Counted from the first letter of the stretch, positions 8,134 to 17,064 are shown. The stretch is DNA of 25,082 nt from CAYNFP01 sp964396655 (GCA_964396655.1 CAYNFP010000010.1:1-25082); one strand, 5' to 3'. Translations and numbers: made by a program. Notes: a model not told the origin generated them from the sequence alone.

Positions 8134-9954
8134 ATGAATTTTAAAACTTTAAAAAAATATGGATATGTTTCTTTTGATTTATTTGATACTTTAGTTACTA
8201 GAATGGTTAGTTCTCCTAGTGATGTTTTTGACATGATAGAAAGAGTTTATTTGAAAAACGGAATATCTAAAACAAAAGATTTTAAATCAAAAAGAATTCA
8301 GTGTGAATATGAGGCAAGAAAAGAAAGAATTAATGAAGAAATAACTTTAGATGATATTTATGATAAATTATCAAAATATTATAAAAAAGAGGAATTAATT
8401 AAAATAAAAGAGATAGAGAAAGACACTGAAATATCATTATGTTTTAAAAATAAAAAAATATCTAAATACTATGATTATTGTGTATTAAAAAATAAAAAAA
8501 TAATAATAAATTCAGATATGTATCTTCCAAAAGATGTTATTGAAAAGATATTAAAAAACAACGATTACAAAAGTAATTATAAAATTTATGTTTCTTCTGA
8601 TACTAAAGTACAAAAAGCAACTTCTAGTATGTATAAATATATATTAAAAGATTTAAATATTTCTAAAAAAGATATTATTCATATTGGAGATAATAAATAC
8701 ACAGATTTTCTCATTCCTTTAGTTATTGGAATTAAATCTATAAAAATAAAAAAGCCAAGTAAGAATAATAATAAGAGTTTTGATACTAGATTTTTATCTA
8801 ATTATTTAAATTTAATTGAAATGGACAAAGACTATTTTAGTTCTTTTGGTTATAAATCTTTAGGCCCTTTATTATATGGTTTCTCTTATTGGTTAAAAGA
8901 AGAATTTGAAAAAGATAATCAAAATAACATTTTCTTTTTAGCTAGAGAAGGGAAAATATTTAAAGACGCTTTCGAAATAATAAATGACAACAATAAAATA
9001 AAACCTACTTATATGTATGCTTCTAGAAGAGCATTTATGGTCCCATCACTAATCAAATCTAAGGATAGCCTATTAAGTAACATAAAATATACTAAGATAA
9101 AAATAGAAACTTTATTTAAGGCATTTGGTTTGGGAATTAATTATTATAATAAATTATTAAAAGAATTAAATATAAATAAAAATGAATCTTTATCATTGAG
9201 TGATAAAAAAATAGAAACTTTAATTAATAAAATAAGTGCTGATATATATTTAAATTCTTCAAAAGAAGAGGAGATAATTAATAAATATTTTGATCAAATT
9301 AATTTCAAGGATAATGTTTCAATAGTTGATATTGGTTGGTTTGGATCTATGCAAAGATATTTAAATGTTTTGACTAATGGCACTAATATTAAAGGTTATT
9401 ACTTAGGGCTTAATATTAATAGTGATGAATCTAAAAAAGGTTATTTGTTTAATGGCGATTCAAAATTAAAATACATTAAAGATTTATTTTCTCCAATATT
9501 AGAAGTTTTTTTGACCGCGGATCACGGGAGCACCGAAAAGTTTAAAATATCAAAAGATAAAGTGGAACCAATTTTTTATGAATATGAGTATAAAAATTCT
9601 AAAGAATTTGAACTCATAATGAAAGCTCAATACAATGCGTTAAGATTCATTAGAGATTTTAATGATGTTTCCTATGGGGTTATAAGGATATCTCCGACAG
9701 AAGCATTTAAAGATATATCTAAAATAGGAATAAACCCATCTAATAAAGATATAGAAGCATTTAAAGATTTTTATCTTTATGATGGAAATAAAATAAAGTT
9801 ATTTCAAAATAGTGGGAAATTAAATATAAAAATTGTTATTAAAGATTTTTTTGATTCAACATGGAAAGTTGGATATTTGAAAAGTATATTCAAGTTTAAT
9901 ATTAAAATATTTAGATTAATAAATAAAATTTATTATAAAAAACATAAGTTATGA
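8134..9954 (+). CDS. HAD-superfamily protein of the COG5610 type, glycan cluster associated
   Basis: A 606-residue cytoplasmic protein. The N-terminal ~210 residues are a HAD-like domain: motif I FDLFDTL with the nucleophile position at D15, motif II Ser127 in INSDMYLP, Lys161 in QKATSSM, and motif IV GDN (185-187) with D191. The +2 position of motif I is Phe17 rather than Asp, as is common in this FDxFDTL group. The remaining ~390 residues have no fold I can name. Segments such as NIFFLAREGK, YMYASRRAF and VDIGWFGSMQRYL are characteristic of COG5610 proteins in polysaccharide clusters. The reaction is not known to me. Glycan phosphate handling is a guess from context. Its TGA stop overlaps an ATG of the next frame by 4 nt. 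Confidence 0.8.
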   Translation: MNFKTLKKYGYVSFDLFDTLVTRMVSSPSDVFDMIERVYLKNGISKTKDFKSKRIQCEYEARKERINEEITLDDIYDKLSKYYKKEELIKIKEIEKDTEISLCFKNKKISKYYDYCVLKNKKIIINSDMYLPKDVIEKILKNNDYKSNYKIYVSSDTKVQKATSSMYKYILKDLNISKKDIIHIGDNKYTDFLIPLVIGIKSIKIKKPSKNNNKSFDTRFLSNYLNLIEMDKDYFSSFGYKSLGPLLYGFSYWLKEEFEKDNQNNIFFLAREGKIFKDAFEIINDNNKIKPTYMYASRRAFMVPSLIKSKDSLLSNIKYTKIKIETLFKAFGLGINYYNKLLKELNINKNESLSLSDKKIETLINKISADIYLNSSKEEEIINKYFDQINFKDNVSIVDIGWFGSMQRYLNVLTNGTNIKGYYLGLNINSDESKKGYLFNGDSKLKYIKDLFSPILEVFLTADHGSTEKFKISKDKVEPIFYEYEYKNSKEFELIMKAQYNALRFIRDFNDVSYGVIRISPTEAFKDISKIGINPSNKDIEAFKDFYLYDGNKIKLFQNSGKLNIKIVIKDFFDSTWKVGYLKSIFKFNIKIFRLINKIYYKKHKL

Positions 9955-9965
9955 AAGGAAAAGAG

Positions 9966-10847
9966 ATGTTTAATTATATAATAAAGTTAATAAGGTTTTT
10001 GGGAGGGGGATTTATACAACTAATTAATAGATTTATTGATTATTTAAGATTCAAAAAATATTATAAAAATAAAAAATTAACTTCTGAAGAACAAGAAGTT
10101 TATGATTATATTAATAAAAAGAAATTGCTTTATTTTATGCCATATGAATTTAAAAATAAATATAAACTATCAAATATAAAATTATATTTTGAAAACAAAA
10201 TTCCATATGTAATCCATAATAATAAAAAATTATATTTAAAAAAATGCTTATTTGAATTTTTAACAAAAAGAATTTATAATGATTTATTAATAGAAAAAGA
10301 TACTAAATCTCCTCATAATTATGTTGATAAAAATTTTAAAGTTGATAGTGATAGTATAATTATAGATTGTGGTTCTGCTGAAGGAATTTTCTCAATAGAT
10401 CATATTGACTCAGCAAAAAAGATATATCTAATTGAACCAGATATTAATTGGTGGAAGCCATTAGAAAAAACCTTTAAGCCTTATACAAATAAAGTTGAGC
10501 TGATAAAAAAGTATGTAACAAATAACAATGAAAGTGGTAATATAACTTTAGATAAAATATTAAAAAATGTAGATTCAAAAGAAAAAATATTCATAAAAGC
10601 CGATATAGAAGGCTTTGAGTCCAAAATGCTTGAAGGAGCAACAGAAACATTAAAGCGTTTCAGTAATATTAAACTTTCATTATGCGCTTATCATAACGAA
10701 GAAGATTTGGGTAATATAATAGAGAAATTTGGAACTGATTTTCACATCAAAATTAATAAAGGGTATATTTTATTTATTTATGATATTAAAAGATTAAGAA
10801 AACCTTTTTTAAGAAGAGGGGTAATAAAAATTTCTAAAAAAATATAA
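9966..10847 (+). CDS. FkbM-family SAM-dependent methyltransferase
   Basis: A 293-residue protein with a Lys/Tyr-rich N-terminal half (about 1-125) of unclear fold and a C-terminal class I methyltransferase domain of the FkbM type. The SAM-binding IIDCGSAEG is near 132-140, the acidic loop is IEPD near 156-159, and the FkbM signature IKADIEGFE is near 212-220. It would O-methylate a sugar or other group on the glycan. I chose ATG 9966 because AAAGGA (9954-9959) is spaced 6 nt from it. The ATG at 9951, which overlaps the upstream stop, adds five residues but has no clear ribosome binding site. The gene after it begins 8 nt downstream, so it is inside the operon. Confidence 0.83.
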   Translation: MFNYIIKLIRFLGGGFIQLINRFIDYLRFKKYYKNKKLTSEEQEVYDYINKKKLLYFMPYEFKNKYKLSNIKLYFENKIPYVIHNNKKLYLKKCLFEFLTKRIYNDLLIEKDTKSPHNYVDKNFKVDSDSIIIDCGSAEGIFSIDHIDSAKKIYLIEPDINWWKPLEKTFKPYTNKVELIKKYVTNNNESGNITLDKILKNVDSKEKIFIKADIEGFESKMLEGATETLKRFSNIKLSLCAYHNEEDLGNIIEKFGTDFHIKINKGYILFIYDIKRLRKPFLRRGVIKISKKI

Positions 10848-10855
10848 GGAGAAGT

Positions 10856-12058
10856 ATGAAAACATTAGTGCAAATCAATACTGTTTGTAATGGATCAACA
10901 GGTAAAATAATGCTTCAAATTCAAAAAAAAGCAAATAAAAATGGTTATAAAACAATTTCTTTTTTTGGTAGGAGAAAATCTCCAAAAGATTTAAATTGTC
11001 AAAAAATAGAGCCATTTATATTTGTAATATTTCATGTGTTTTTAACTTTTGTTTTCAATATACATGGATGGGGTTCATATATTTCAACAAAAATATTAGT
11101 TAGAAAGTTAAAAAAAATAAATCCTGATATAATTCAAATACACAGCATTTTGGGATATTACTTAAATTATAAAGTCTTATTTTCATATTTAAAGAATGAA
11201 TATAAAGGAAAAATTTATTGGACCCTTCATGACTCATTTGCGTATACTGGACATTGTTCTTTTCATACAGATACAAACTGTTATAAATTTAAAAAAGAAT
11301 GTAATAATTGTCCTATGATACATGATTATCCATATAGTTGGTTTTTTGATAATTCTAAAAAAGAATTTTATAGAAAAAAAGAAATATTTACTAATATTCC
11401 AAATTTAAAAATAATAACTCCTTCAAAATTCTTAATGAATGAAGTTAAATCTTCTTTTCTAAAAGATTATGATGTAACTGTTATAAATAATGGAATAGAT
11501 TTAAATATATTTAAACCCAAAAAGGATAACTCAATTTATGATAAATATAATATTCCTAAGAATAAAAAAATAATTTTAGCAGTTGCTAATTATTGGATAC
11601 CTATAAAAGGATTGGATACTTTAATTAAACTTTCAAAAGATATAAAAGATGATACTATTATATTAATAGTTGGACTTAACGAAAAACAAATAAAAAAATT
11701 ACCTACAAATATAATTGGTATTAAAAAAACAGAAAACCAAGAAGATTTGGTTTCAATTTATTCGATTGCAGATGTGTTTGTAAACCCAACTAGAGATGAT
11801 GTATACCCAACTGTAAACATTGAAGCAATAGCTTGTGGGACGCCTGTTATCACTAATAATGTTGGGGGATGTAAAGAACAAGTTTTTGATAATGTTGGCT
11901 TTGTATTTAACTCTTATAATGAAATGTTAGATAAAGTTAATTTTTGCTTAAAAGAAAATTATAAAAATAAGATATTTAATAACAAAGAATGTTTAAAAAA
12001 TATATCTTCAGATGAAAAATATAATGAATATATTCAATTATATAAAAGATTTAAATAA
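10856..12058 (+). CDS. Family 4 glycosyltransferase (WcaC-like)
   Basis: A 400-residue GT-B fold enzyme. The N-terminal domain begins VQINTVCNGSTGKI with the donor-independent glycine loop, and contains HGWGSY and the TLHDSFAYTGHC segment (about 123-134). The C-terminal domain has NNGID, the donor-binding VNPTRDDVYPTVNIEAIACG (about 311-330) and TNNVGG. The layout matches colanic-acid-type glycosyltransferases (WcaC and relatives). Four cysteines in C134, C142, C149 and C152 (the last two in ECNNCP) look like a zinc-binding knuckle, a recurrent feature of this subgroup. It transfers a nucleotide-activated sugar to the lipid-linked glycan in the cytoplasm. The exact sugar is not deducible. Confidence 0.88.
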   Translation: MKTLVQINTVCNGSTGKIMLQIQKKANKNGYKTISFFGRRKSPKDLNCQKIEPFIFVIFHVFLTFVFNIHGWGSYISTKILVRKLKKINPDIIQIHSILGYYLNYKVLFSYLKNEYKGKIYWTLHDSFAYTGHCSFHTDTNCYKFKKECNNCPMIHDYPYSWFFDNSKKEFYRKKEIFTNIPNLKIITPSKFLMNEVKSSFLKDYDVTVINNGIDLNIFKPKKDNSIYDKYNIPKNKKIILAVANYWIPIKGLDTLIKLSKDIKDDTIILIVGLNEKQIKKLPTNIIGIKKTENQEDLVSIYSIADVFVNPTRDDVYPTVNIEAIACGTPVITNNVGGCKEQVFDNVGFVFNSYNEMLDKVNFCLKENYKNKIFNNKECLKNISSDEKYNEYIQLYKRFK

Positions 12059-12061
12059 CAA

Positions 12062-12090
12062 TTGAATAATAAATATTTTTTATATATAAT
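12062..12090 (+). promoter_or_regulatory. Possible internal promoter ahead of the DUF6020-like gene
   Basis: TTGAAT (12062-12067) and TATAAT (12085-12090) are separated by exactly 17 nt in the largest gap of the operon (12059-12107, 49 nt). The AAGGAG ribosome binding site starts at 12095. It could give separate expression of the export half of the operon. No terminator precedes it, and chance TATAAT boxes are frequent at this base composition. Confidence 0.4.
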
Positions 12091-12107
12091 TATTAAGGAG
12101 AATAAAA

Positions 12108-13529
12108 ATGAAGTATTTAAATAGTATAAAAAATAAATTTAAAAAAAAGATTAAAAATATAACAAAAGAGGATATTATTATATTTGCAATTCCATTTTTT
12201 ATGTTTTTTATTTATTGGGTAATTTTTTATCCCGGGATTTTATCATATGATTCACATTATCAAATAAATGAAATAATGAGTTCGAGTTTTGATACTGCCC
12301 ATCCTTTTTTTCATACATTTATAGAGATGGTTTTAATGAAAATATGGAATACTCCGGCAGCAGTTGGACTCTTTCAAATATTAGTATTTTCTACTCTTTG
12401 GACTAAAATATGTAAATATAATAGAAAAGAAAATAATAAAACTATGTTTTTTGCACAAATATTATTAACTTGTATAATCGTTTTAAATCCTTTAAATAAA
12501 ACAATGTCTATAACCTTATGGAAAGATGTTCTTTATTCTTATACTGTACTTTGGTTTTGTTTTGAAATAGAAAAATTAGTAGATAAAAAGTTTATTTTAA
12601 ATTTTTCTGATCTATTAAAATTATCTTTTATATTATTATTATTACCAAATTTAAGACATAATGGTTATATTATAACTTTACTAATGGGAGTCATACTTAT
12701 AATTTTATTTTTTGTTTATGATAAAAAGAGCGGAAATTATTTAAAATTCTTTTTGTTATCAGTAATGTTTTTCTTTTGCTTTAAAGGTTTAGAAAGAATA
12801 TATAATGTAGAAGAAAAATTAACTGCTGGTGATGCCGCAGAAGTTATGGATTATAAATTATTAAGTTTAACCGGAGAAATAGGTAGAAAAGGTAAGGTTA
12901 CCAACGAAGAAGTTAAAGAAATAAATAAATACGCTGATTTTAATAAATTAGTTCTTTACACTCACTATAATGTTATAGATGTAATATGGATATTATGTGA
13001 AGTTGACGGTAATGTTCTTAATGCACATCAAGATGATTTTTATAAATTAATGGCTGGTATGATTTTTAATAATAAGCTATTAACAATAAAATATTATATG
13101 AAGGAAGCTTCATTTGTATGGAAAATTGTAAGATATGATGATTCTTTTGGTATTATTAATTATTATGGTATTGGCGCTAATAATGCTACCGTAAATTATA
13201 CTAGACTTTTTGGAGGAACTAAATTATTACAAACAACAATTAAATATATAATATTTACTACAGAAAATAAATTATTTCAAACAGTATATTATAGCGGATC
13301 TTTATATTTATATCTTTCTATAATTGCGCTTTTATATTTAAAATATAAGTATAAAATAAATAGATTTTTAGTTATTACTCCAATATTTATTAACTTATTA
13401 GGATTAATATTAACAATGCCAGTAAATGATGTGAGGTATTATTATTCAAATTTCTTGGTATCATATTTAATAGGTGCCATATTTATAAGATATCAGGTAG
13501 GAATGAAAAATGAAGAAAAAAAGCGTTAA
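12108..13529 (+). CDS. DUF6020-like multispanning membrane protein
   Basis: A 473-residue integral membrane protein with a Lys-rich N-terminus and about ten hydrophobic segments. Between the first two lies a conserved-looking YPGILSYDSHYQI (about 41-53), then TLWKDVLYSY near 136-145 and LPNLRHNGY near 184-192. These match the pattern of DUF6020 proteins, whose acidic residue in the first extracytoplasmic loop recalls GT-C fold glycosyltransferases. A soluble stretch (about 240-345) follows. It is a candidate for extracytoplasmic sugar transfer from the polyprenyl-phosphate sugar made by the first gene of the operon, or for glycan polymerisation. Both are inference. Its end overlaps the flippase gene by 20 nt. 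The family call is from memory of the motif, without a search. Confidence 0.65.
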   Translation: MKYLNSIKNKFKKKIKNITKEDIIIFAIPFFMFFIYWVIFYPGILSYDSHYQINEIMSSSFDTAHPFFHTFIEMVLMKIWNTPAAVGLFQILVFSTLWTKICKYNRKENNKTMFFAQILLTCIIVLNPLNKTMSITLWKDVLYSYTVLWFCFEIEKLVDKKFILNFSDLLKLSFILLLLPNLRHNGYIITLLMGVILIILFFVYDKKSGNYLKFFLLSVMFFFCFKGLERIYNVEEKLTAGDAAEVMDYKLLSLTGEIGRKGKVTNEEVKEINKYADFNKLVLYTHYNVIDVIWILCEVDGNVLNAHQDDFYKLMAGMIFNNKLLTIKYYMKEASFVWKIVRYDDSFGIINYYGIGANNATVNYTRLFGGTKLLQTTIKYIIFTTENKLFQTVYYSGSLYLYLSIIALLYLKYKYKINRFLVITPIFINLLGLILTMPVNDVRYYYSNFLVSYLIGAIFIRYQVGMKNEEKKR

Positions 13530-14733
13530 GAAAGATTTTATTTGGAATTCTATAGGTAGCACTATTCATGCATTTAATTCATTATTTTTCTTGATAATAG
13601 TAACTAGAATAAATGGGTTAGAAACTGCTGGATACTTTTCTTATGGATTTACCATTTCAAATATATTTCTTACAATAGCGACTTTTGGAGGAAGAACATT
13701 TCAAGTAACTGATGTTAAAAAAGAATTTAGTGATAACTTATATAAAAGTTTTAGATTATCAACTACAATAATAACTTTAATATTATCTATTTTATTTTTC
13801 TTATTATTTAAATATTCTTCATATAAATACATAGTTATTGTTTTATTAATTGTGGTTAGAGTATTTGAATCAATAAGTGATGTTTATTTTGGAATACTTC
13901 AAAAGAATAACAATTTATTTATAGTTGGTAAATCATTGTTTTTTAAAAATATTTTAACATTAATAGCTTTTTTAGTTATTGAATTATTATTTAAAAATTT
14001 ATATTTATCTTTAATATCTTGGATTGTTATAAATATATTATTTTTAATATTCTATGATATAAAAAATACAAAAAAGATTACAAATAATAGTAAATTTAAA
14101 TTTGAAAAGAATTATAAAGAAATTATTAAAAAAACTTTATTTTATTTTGGTTTTTCTTTTTTATCAATTTTTGTAATTAATATACCTAGATATTTTATAG
14201 ATTTTTATTTAACTGATAAATTACAAGGAATATTTGGAATATTAATTATGCCCGCTACTATGGTTGTTTTATTAACAGGATTTATACTTCAGCCTTATGC
14301 TTTAAAACTATCTGAAGAGAATGAAAATAATAAAGAAGAATTTAAAAAAGAATGTATTAAAATTTTTACATATATAGGAATAATATCACTTTCTTGTATA
14401 ATTTTATCTTATTTTATTGGAATACCAGTTTTAAATCTTATTTATGGATTAAATTTAGTTAAATATAAAATGCATTTATTAGTGGTAATGTTAGGAGCCG
14501 GATTCCTTGCTACAAATAGTTTTTTAGCTTTAATATTCACTATTAAAAGAAAATTGAAATATCAATTTATTTTGTATATAATAACTATATTATCTTCCCT
14601 AATATTTTCATATTTATTAATAAGCAAATTTGAATTTTGGGGTGGAGTTATTAGTTATTTATTAACTATGGGAGAAATAACTGTCCTTTATTTAATAAGT
14701 TTAATTAAGAAAAATAAAGGAGATAAAAAATGA
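13510..14733 (+). CDS. Wzx-like lipid-linked oligosaccharide flippase
   Basis: A 407-residue protein with about 12 membrane segments, opening with the typical KKDFIWNSIGSTIHAFNSLFF and a TRINGLETAGYFSYGFTI second loop, as in polysaccharide transporters of the MOP/MVF superfamily. It would flip an undecaprenyl-linked glycan unit across the membrane. It overlaps the previous gene by 20 nt and has an AGGTAGGA ribosome binding site, and it overlaps the following HAD gene by 4 nt, so expression is tightly coupled. Wzx proteins diverge quickly, so the substrate cannot be inferred. Together with the glycosyltransferases it marks the cluster as Wzx-dependent, although no clear Wzy polymerase is present in the window. 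Confidence 0.85.
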   Translation: MKKKSVKKDFIWNSIGSTIHAFNSLFFLIIVTRINGLETAGYFSYGFTISNIFLTIATFGGRTFQVTDVKKEFSDNLYKSFRLSTTIITLILSILFFLLFKYSSYKYIVIVLLIVVRVFESISDVYFGILQKNNNLFIVGKSLFFKNILTLIAFLVIELLFKNLYLSLISWIVINILFLIFYDIKNTKKITNNSKFKFEKNYKEIIKKTLFYFGFSFLSIFVINIPRYFIDFYLTDKLQGIFGILIMPATMVVLLTGFILQPYALKLSEENENNKEEFKKECIKIFTYIGIISLSCIILSYFIGIPVLNLIYGLNLVKYKMHLLVVMLGAGFLATNSFLALIFTIKRKLKYQFILYIITILSSLIFSYLLISKFEFWGGVISYLLTMGEITVLYLISLIKKNKGDKK

Positions 14734-15179
14734 ATATTATATTTTTAGATATATGCGGAGTTTTAGCAACTGGAGCTGCAAGAAAAGAAGCCTATTTACG
14801 TACTGGGAAACCTCATTCTGGAAGTGAGTCTGTATTTGATCCTGAATGTATGGAAAATTTACTTTATATTGTTAAAAAAACTAATGCAAAAATAATAATA
14901 AGTTCTACTTGGAGAAAATATGAAGCAGAATTAACGGCCTTGTTTTCTAACTTTAGAGCTTGGGGATTATATGATTATATAATTGATTTTACTCCAATAT
15001 TAGATACTGAACGTGGTGAAGAAATAAAAGAATGCTTAAAAAAATATCCTGGTGCTAATTATGTAATAATAGATGATGAGTGGAGAGGACAACCAACAGA
15101 TCATTTAGTAAAAGTAAAGTTTGATACTGGACTTACTAAAAAACTATCAGAAGAAGTTATAAAAAGATTAACAAGATAA
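14730..15179 (+). CDS. Small HAD-domain protein with atypical motif I (Asp to Cys)
   Basis: A 149-residue single-domain HAD-like protein of the kind found alone or in Swiss-Army-Knife RNA repair proteins (PF18143). Visible elements are motif I FLDICGVL (5-12), motif II with the STWR signature in IIISSTWRKYE (about 54-64), and a motif IV-like VIIDDEWRG. In most relatives motif I reads LDIDGV. Here the second Asp, the general acid/base of HAD phosphatases, is Cys9, so ordinary phosphatase activity is doubtful. It is the last gene of the glycan operon, overlapping the flippase gene by 4 nt with an AAAGGAG site. Its last codons form part of the terminator stem. The function in this context is unknown. 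Confidence 0.78.
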   Translation: MNIIFLDICGVLATGAARKEAYLRTGKPHSGSESVFDPECMENLLYIVKKTNAKIIISSTWRKYEAELTALFSNFRAWGLYDYIIDFTPILDTERGEEIKECLKKYPGANYVIIDDEWRGQPTDHLVKVKFDTGLTKKLSEEVIKRLTR

Positions 15180-15200
15180 AATTTATCTTGTTTTTTATTT
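15170..15200 (+). terminator. Intrinsic terminator of the glycan operon (twin of the one at 17055)
   Basis: AACAAGATAAA (15170-15180) pairs with TTTATCTTGTT (15182-15192), followed by a T-rich tail. The stem includes the last two sense codons and the TAA stop of the HAD gene. The 31-nt block is identical to 17055-17085 except for the central base (A here, T there). Confidence 0.8.
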
Positions 15201-15201
15201 G

Positions 15202-15210
15202 TGATATAAT
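15202..15210 (+). promoter_or_regulatory. Putative extended -10 promoter of the solenoid-repeat gene
   Basis: TGATATAAT, identical to the box at 7041-7049, lies directly after the preceding terminator and 27 nt before the ATG at 15238. No good -35 is seen, as expected for an extended -10. GGGG at 15227-15230 serves as the ribosome binding site. Confidence 0.5.
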
Positions 15211-15237
15211 AAAAATATATAGTAGTGGGGTATAAGT

Positions 15238-17064
15238 ATGGAAAATGATAAATATAGAGGCGAGAGATTTTTAAGTATGCTGTATAAGGATATGCATACA
15301 GCTTTAATAGTAGAAAAATCATCAAATCCAAATGATAGTAAATTAGAAAAGATAAAAAAATATTTAGAAAGACTTCAAAGGATAGAAGAAAGAAGTAAAA
15401 AAGAAGATAGAGTAGAGCTATTAAAAGAACTTTATTATGATAAATATGTAATAAAAGAAAGTCAAATACCAGAATCATATTATATTCATCAAGCGCGGGT
15501 AGCAAAAAATCTTGGACATGGAGATATAACTATAACTCCTGAATTAAAAAAAGAATATGCACGAATATTAATAAAAGATCAAAAAGAATCATTAGATGAA
15601 TGGTTGGATTATTTAATGGGTGAATATACAGATATGTATCCATATTGGGCAAAGTATTGGGCATTTCAAGGAATGGTGCAACTAGGGGATTATGATAAAG
15701 ATAAAAAGATGTATTTTAAAAGAACAGAAGGAACAGTAACTCTGTTTCCTGATTTAAATAGAGAAATTTTGTCTTTGTGTATGGATCAAATAATAAAATA
15801 TTTTGTAAATAAAGAAGAAATAGAAGAAGAAATAAGAAGTTTAGTGGTATCAGGAAGTTTTAAAAGATTATATGAATACTATATAAACAAAATGGAAATG
15901 TTTCCAAAATATAAGAAAGTAACAAATGATGGAATATGGGTAAAGTATCCAAAAGGAAGCGACCATATGAAATTAGTAAATTCAATAAAGGAATATAATA
16001 CAAAATGGTGTACAGCAGGAGAAGAAACAGCAAAAAATCAATTATCAAATGGAGACTTCTATGTATATTATTCATATAATGAAGAGGGAAACCCGGTCAT
16101 CCCAAGAATAGCAATAAGAATGCAAGGGGACAATATCGCAGAAATAAGAGGAACATCAGGAAATGATCAAAATCTAGAGGGTGGGTTAGAAGAGATATTA
16201 GAAAAGAAACTAGAAGAATTCCCAGATAAAGAAGAATACAAGAAAAAAGTAAGTGATATGAAAAGACTTACCTCAATATATAAAAGATGGGAAAATAAAG
16301 AAGAATTAACAACAGAAGAATTAAGATTTTTATATGAAATAGATGAGTTTATAATGGGATTTGGTTTTAAAAAAGATCCAAGAATAAAAGAAATAACAAA
16401 TACTAGAAATAAAAGACAAGATATATCAGATATTCTTAATTGCAGAGAAGATCAAATATCATTAACAAAAAAAGAATTTTTAGCTGGAAAAGATATAATA
16501 TATCATGATGGAAATTTAAATTTGCATGGGATACCAATAGCAAAAGATATAAAATTTCCCGAAATAATAAATGGGTATTTATTATTAAATGGCTTAACAT
16601 CTGCAAAAGGTGTAAAATTTTCAAAAACAATAAATGGAGATTTAGATTTACCCGGCTTAATCTTCGCGGAAGGTTTAGATTTATCAACTACAATAGTAAA
16701 TGGAGATTTATGGTTATATTCTTTAAGTAACGCAGAGGGTGGAAAATTTCCAAAAATAATAAATGGAAATATAAAATTTGATTGTATATCAAATACAGAA
16801 GGTTTAGATTTATCAAATACAATGATAAATGGAGATTTATATTTCTTTAGTTTAACCTTCATGAAAGGTTTAATATTTCCTAAAACAATAAAAGGTATTA
16901 TATATATGTACTATGTAAGACGTATTGAAGATATAATATTTCCAGAAGGTTTTGATGAAAGCATTTTTAACAGAATCAAATGTGATCAAGATATACTAAG
17001 TCAATTGAAAGAAGAATATTATAGACAATGGGGTAAGAATGCAGAGGAACAAAAAACAAGATAA
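15238..17064 (+). CDS. Uncharacterised protein: WCTAG domain plus seven solenoid repeats
   Basis: A 608-residue protein without signal peptide or membrane segments. Residues 1-225 are charged and helical. Residues 230-315 form a compact domain with striking conserved-looking blocks: NTKWCTAGEE (W257, C258), GDFYVYYS (272-279), PRIAIRM (289-295), IAEIRG (300-305) and NDQNLE. A helical link (316-424) leads to seven repeats of 21-22 residues (425-574) built on the pattern INGDLxLxxLxxAxGxxF, which suggests a beta-solenoid or leucine-rich-like fold. I cannot name the family. The order Cys, Gly-Asp-Phe, Arg-Ile, Ile-Arg-Gly, Gln-Asn is reminiscent of the PcfJ-like layout, but this is only a visual resemblance. 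The gene is monocistronic, flanked by terminators, with its own promoter. Confidence 0.85.
   Translation: MENDKYRGERFLSMLYKDMHTALIVEKSSNPNDSKLEKIKKYLERLQRIEERSKKEDRVELLKELYYDKYVIKESQIPESYYIHQARVAKNLGHGDITITPELKKEYARILIKDQKESLDEWLDYLMGEYTDMYPYWAKYWAFQGMVQLGDYDKDKKMYFKRTEGTVTLFPDLNREILSLCMDQIIKYFVNKEEIEEEIRSLVVSGSFKRLYEYYINKMEMFPKYKKVTNDGIWVKYPKGSDHMKLVNSIKEYNTKWCTAGEETAKNQLSNGDFYVYYSYNEEGNPVIPRIAIRMQGDNIAEIRGTSGNDQNLEGGLEEILEKKLEEFPDKEEYKKKVSDMKRLTSIYKRWENKEELTTEELRFLYEIDEFIMGFGFKKDPRIKEITNTRNKRQDISDILNCREDQISLTKKEFLAGKDIIYHDGNLNLHGIPIAKDIKFPEIINGYLLLNGLTSAKGVKFSKTINGDLDLPGLIFAEGLDLSTTIVNGDLWLYSLSNAEGGKFPKIINGNIKFDCISNTEGLDLSNTMINGDLYFFSLTFMKGLIFPKTIKGIIYMYYVRRIEDIIFPEGFDESIFNRIKCDQDILSQLKEEYYRQWGKNAEEQKTR
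16510..16959 (+). repeat. Seven in-frame repeats of 63-66 nt encoding a solenoid
   Basis: Repeat units start at residues 425, 446, 467, 489, 510, 532 and 553 of the encoded protein, each beginning with Gly (GN, GY, GD, GD, GN, GD, GI). Units 3 and 5 are 22 residues and carry LDLS in place of KFPK. Protein similarity is clear while the DNA has diverged, so this is an old duplication rather than a recent tandem expansion. Confidence 0.8.

Noticed and set aside
15101..15505. Minus-strand ORF across the HAD/solenoid boundary
   Set aside because: It crosses a terminator and promoter and consists of low-complexity Leu/Tyr/Phe. It is antisense shadow, as are 15860-16075, 16436-16687 and 16503-16862.
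16510..16959. Pentapeptide repeats
   Set aside because: The period is 21-22 residues and there is no A(D/N)LxX five-residue pattern.
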